Positions 62,501 through 64,000 of a stretch of DNA of 64,000 nt are shown piece after piece. Numbering within the stretch: position 1 is the stretch's first letter; every line of letters begins with the position of its first letter. The position numbers were made by a program, and so were the translations under genes. Under the pieces are notes generated by a model. That model was not told the DNA's origin and did no database searches. It worked only from the letters and a program-made list of their open reading frames with translations. The stretch is from Siphlonurus alternatus. Its lineage: Eukaryota > Arthropoda > Insecta > Ephemeroptera > Siphlonuridae. The DNA is taken from contig OX463778.1 of the NCBI GenBank assembly GCA_949825025.1, positions 37,258,571 to 37,322,570 on the forward strand, written 5' to 3'.

Positions 62501-63425
62501 ACTGAGGAAAAAAATGTTTACTTGGCTGGATATTGTTTAATATACTCTAACGTCCATTAAACGAGTTGTTGCAATGATATACACTACATAGTACATAGAA
62601 GTGGATGTACTAGTGTAAATATTTATGCTTTGTGCTATTTTTGTTAAGAAACTGCATCAGAAACGAGTCTTTATTTTTGCTTGCAAATGTACACTTCCGA
62701 AGTAAATGGTCGCGGGTTCTTACTGACACGCCCCCGCGCGTTTCGACCGGTTGTCAGTGACACCACGTGCGACCTCCACGTGCCCAGCCTGCCGTGAAAC
62801 ACGGCCAGCTAGTAATGCCACCGTACGCATTGGCACGTCCAAAATTGTAGAATATCAGAAGAGGTATTTTTATGGCCACATCATGTACACCAGTTAAGAT
62901 TTTTTTTTTCTGTGTAAAACAATTTTTATATTACATTTTTCTACGTTTCTGTAATATATCTTATTTATAGAATCTATATAATTTAAATTTAAAAAGAATG
63001 CCGCCTCTCAGATATGTGTCAATTATTTACGATGATTTTCCCCTTTTTACGTGGATGGTTTTGGCACGCAGAGCTAACGGCTGCTACATGATCCACGTCC
63101 CCCACACAGATGCAGCAGCCTGGCCGTGTCACCGCACAATGAACCGGACCTAGCACTGGACACGCGCTCATCGCATGCACACAGCTCCCCCAACATGACT
63201 TGCTGACTGATTTTGCTTCAATTTGAACTAACGTTCTTTCAGTCATAAAATGTCAGCAGGTGGATACATGAAATTTTTATTTTACGATAAATCGTTGCAA
63301 AACTTGATTGACGTCAAGCTTCTTAATAAAATCGATTATGACGTCCGTCATGTACTCCCTTGACGTACACAATATAATTGTAGACGGAGACTTGAATGAT
63401 GGAACTAATGACGTCACTCACTCAC
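59504..63425 (-). other. 5-HT2A intron in ECL1 (3922 bp)
   Basis: Phase 1, same site as 5-HT2B intron 2. It contains a GC-rich block at 62700-62830 with two CACGTG E-boxes, a G/C-rich repeat-like patch at 60280-60400, and two perfect CREs at 63309 and 63409. Confidence 0.85.
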
Positions 63426-63640
63426 CGAGGAATCCCGGGATTGCTCCGAGGGGCATGACGCACAGTGAGACGATGAGGTCTGCCACTGCGAGTGACAGCA
63501 AGAAGTAGTTAGTTGAGTTCTGCAGTGCACGGTCCAGCAGCACGGCCAGGCACACGAGTACGTTGCCTACGGCGCCAGCTGCCATCAACGTTACGGCAAA
63601 CGCCAGGAAGTACCAGTCGAGGGCGCCACCCTCCACCCCC
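63426..63640 (-). CDS. 5-HT2A: 5-HT2A exon: TM1, ICL1 and TM2
   Basis: The acceptor TCGTTTTTAG is followed by one base and then GGG GTG GAG (phase 2 entry). The exon reads [22 protein letters not shown]1 core [28 protein letters not shown], then TM2 [20 protein letters not shown]. The donor CTCG|GTGAGT leaves phase 1. Junction Gly gives GFLG-YWPLGVAWC. No start codon is expected here because the acceptor is strong and residues precede it. A perfect CRE lies at 63409-63416, just inside the downstream intron. Confidence 0.94.
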
Positions 63641-64000
63641 CTAAAAACGATAAGAAAGATTGATTTTTTTTTTCCAACAAACTTTGTTTTATACTTATAA
63701 GATAATTATAGCTCACCAAAAGAATCTTTATGTTTAATTTTCTGATGAAGATGAATGAATGAGGATAAATATTAATACCTTGTAAAACACTATAATTTTA
63801 ATTCTTGCCAGTCTTGCCACATAAACATGCTCCTAAAATCTACTGACCTCATCTAACCAAATTACACAAACTACTTTCCTCTTGGTTGAAAATGAAATTT
63901 CATTCAAGACTTAATCACCATCGTCCAATTTAGGTCCAAACGTACGGTATACTTTGACTAAAACAGCTACATAATTATGTACTGTCTTATTACGTAAGCA
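63641..64000 (-). other. 5-HT2A upstream intron (incomplete)
   Basis: AT-rich intron DNA preceding the TM1 exon. No N-terminal exon could be identified before the window ends. Confidence 0.7.

Larger units (their letters stand above)
57771..63640 (-). other. 5-HT2A: Gene 2 span: serotonin receptor, 5-HT2alpha/5-HT2A type (5' end outside window)
   Basis: This is a second 5-HT2-type receptor. The in-window CDS joins 63640-63426, 59503-59334, 59180-58744, 58503-58212 and 57863-57771, with phases that fit at every junction (1, 0, 2, 0), giving 401 residues plus stop. The first exon enters in phase 2, so the extracellular N-terminus and start codon lie to the right of the window. Landmarks are VGNVLVCLA (Asn1.50), SLAVAD (Asp2.50), Cys3.25, Asp3.32, GRY at 3.49-3.51, Ser5.43 and Ser5.46, Glu6.30, CWAPFF and NPIIY. 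SLGRYLGIR and [15 protein letters not shown] resemble what I recall of insect 5-HT2alpha (fly 5-HT2A). The receptor family is certain; the subtype name is likely. Confidence 0.92.

Overview
The window is AT-rich, intron-rich animal DNA with many long microsatellites and small transposons. It carries two related class-A GPCR genes, both on the minus strand. Both are arthropod serotonin 5-HT2-type receptors, spread over short GC-richer exons that I joined by matching splice sites and reading phase. The first gene has DRF where class-A receptors have DRY. As I recall, this change was described for the decapod crustacean 5-HT2beta receptor, so a crustacean, probably a decapod, is the best guess. 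The dense SSRs fit that guess but do not prove it.

Layout: 1-3.9 kb is non-coding with SSRs. A 2.28 kb non-autonomous hAT-like element with a perfect 8-bp target duplication lies at 3933-6214 and holds a nested foldback element. A minus-strand 5S-rRNA-headed SINE is at 8011-8396. A roughly 3 kb TIR element at 14261-17269 carries a promoter-like block, a tiny two-exon reading frame and a minisatellite inside the intron. Gene 1 (5-HT2beta/5-HT2B type, complete, 643 aa in five coding exons) runs from 48671 down to 22576. About 9 kb of intergenic DNA follows. Gene 2 (5-HT2alpha/5-HT2A type) occupies 63640 down to 57771; its N-terminal exon lies beyond the right edge. Introns and intergenic DNA hold at least eight MITE or hairpin elements.

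How the genes relate: the two receptors are head-to-tail neighbours and share the intron after TM2 at the same site and phase, so they look like an ancient tandem duplication. Each keeps the aminergic Asp in TM3, the conserved disulfide cysteines, Arg3.50 and Glu6.30, and an NPxxY motif. Each differs at a different residue of the DRY switch: gene 1 is DRF, gene 2 is GRY. This paired departure from DRY is the most interesting biology here. Gene 1 also has upstream ORFs, one of which overlaps its start codon. No rRNA or tRNA genes, CRISPR arrays or intact transposases were found.
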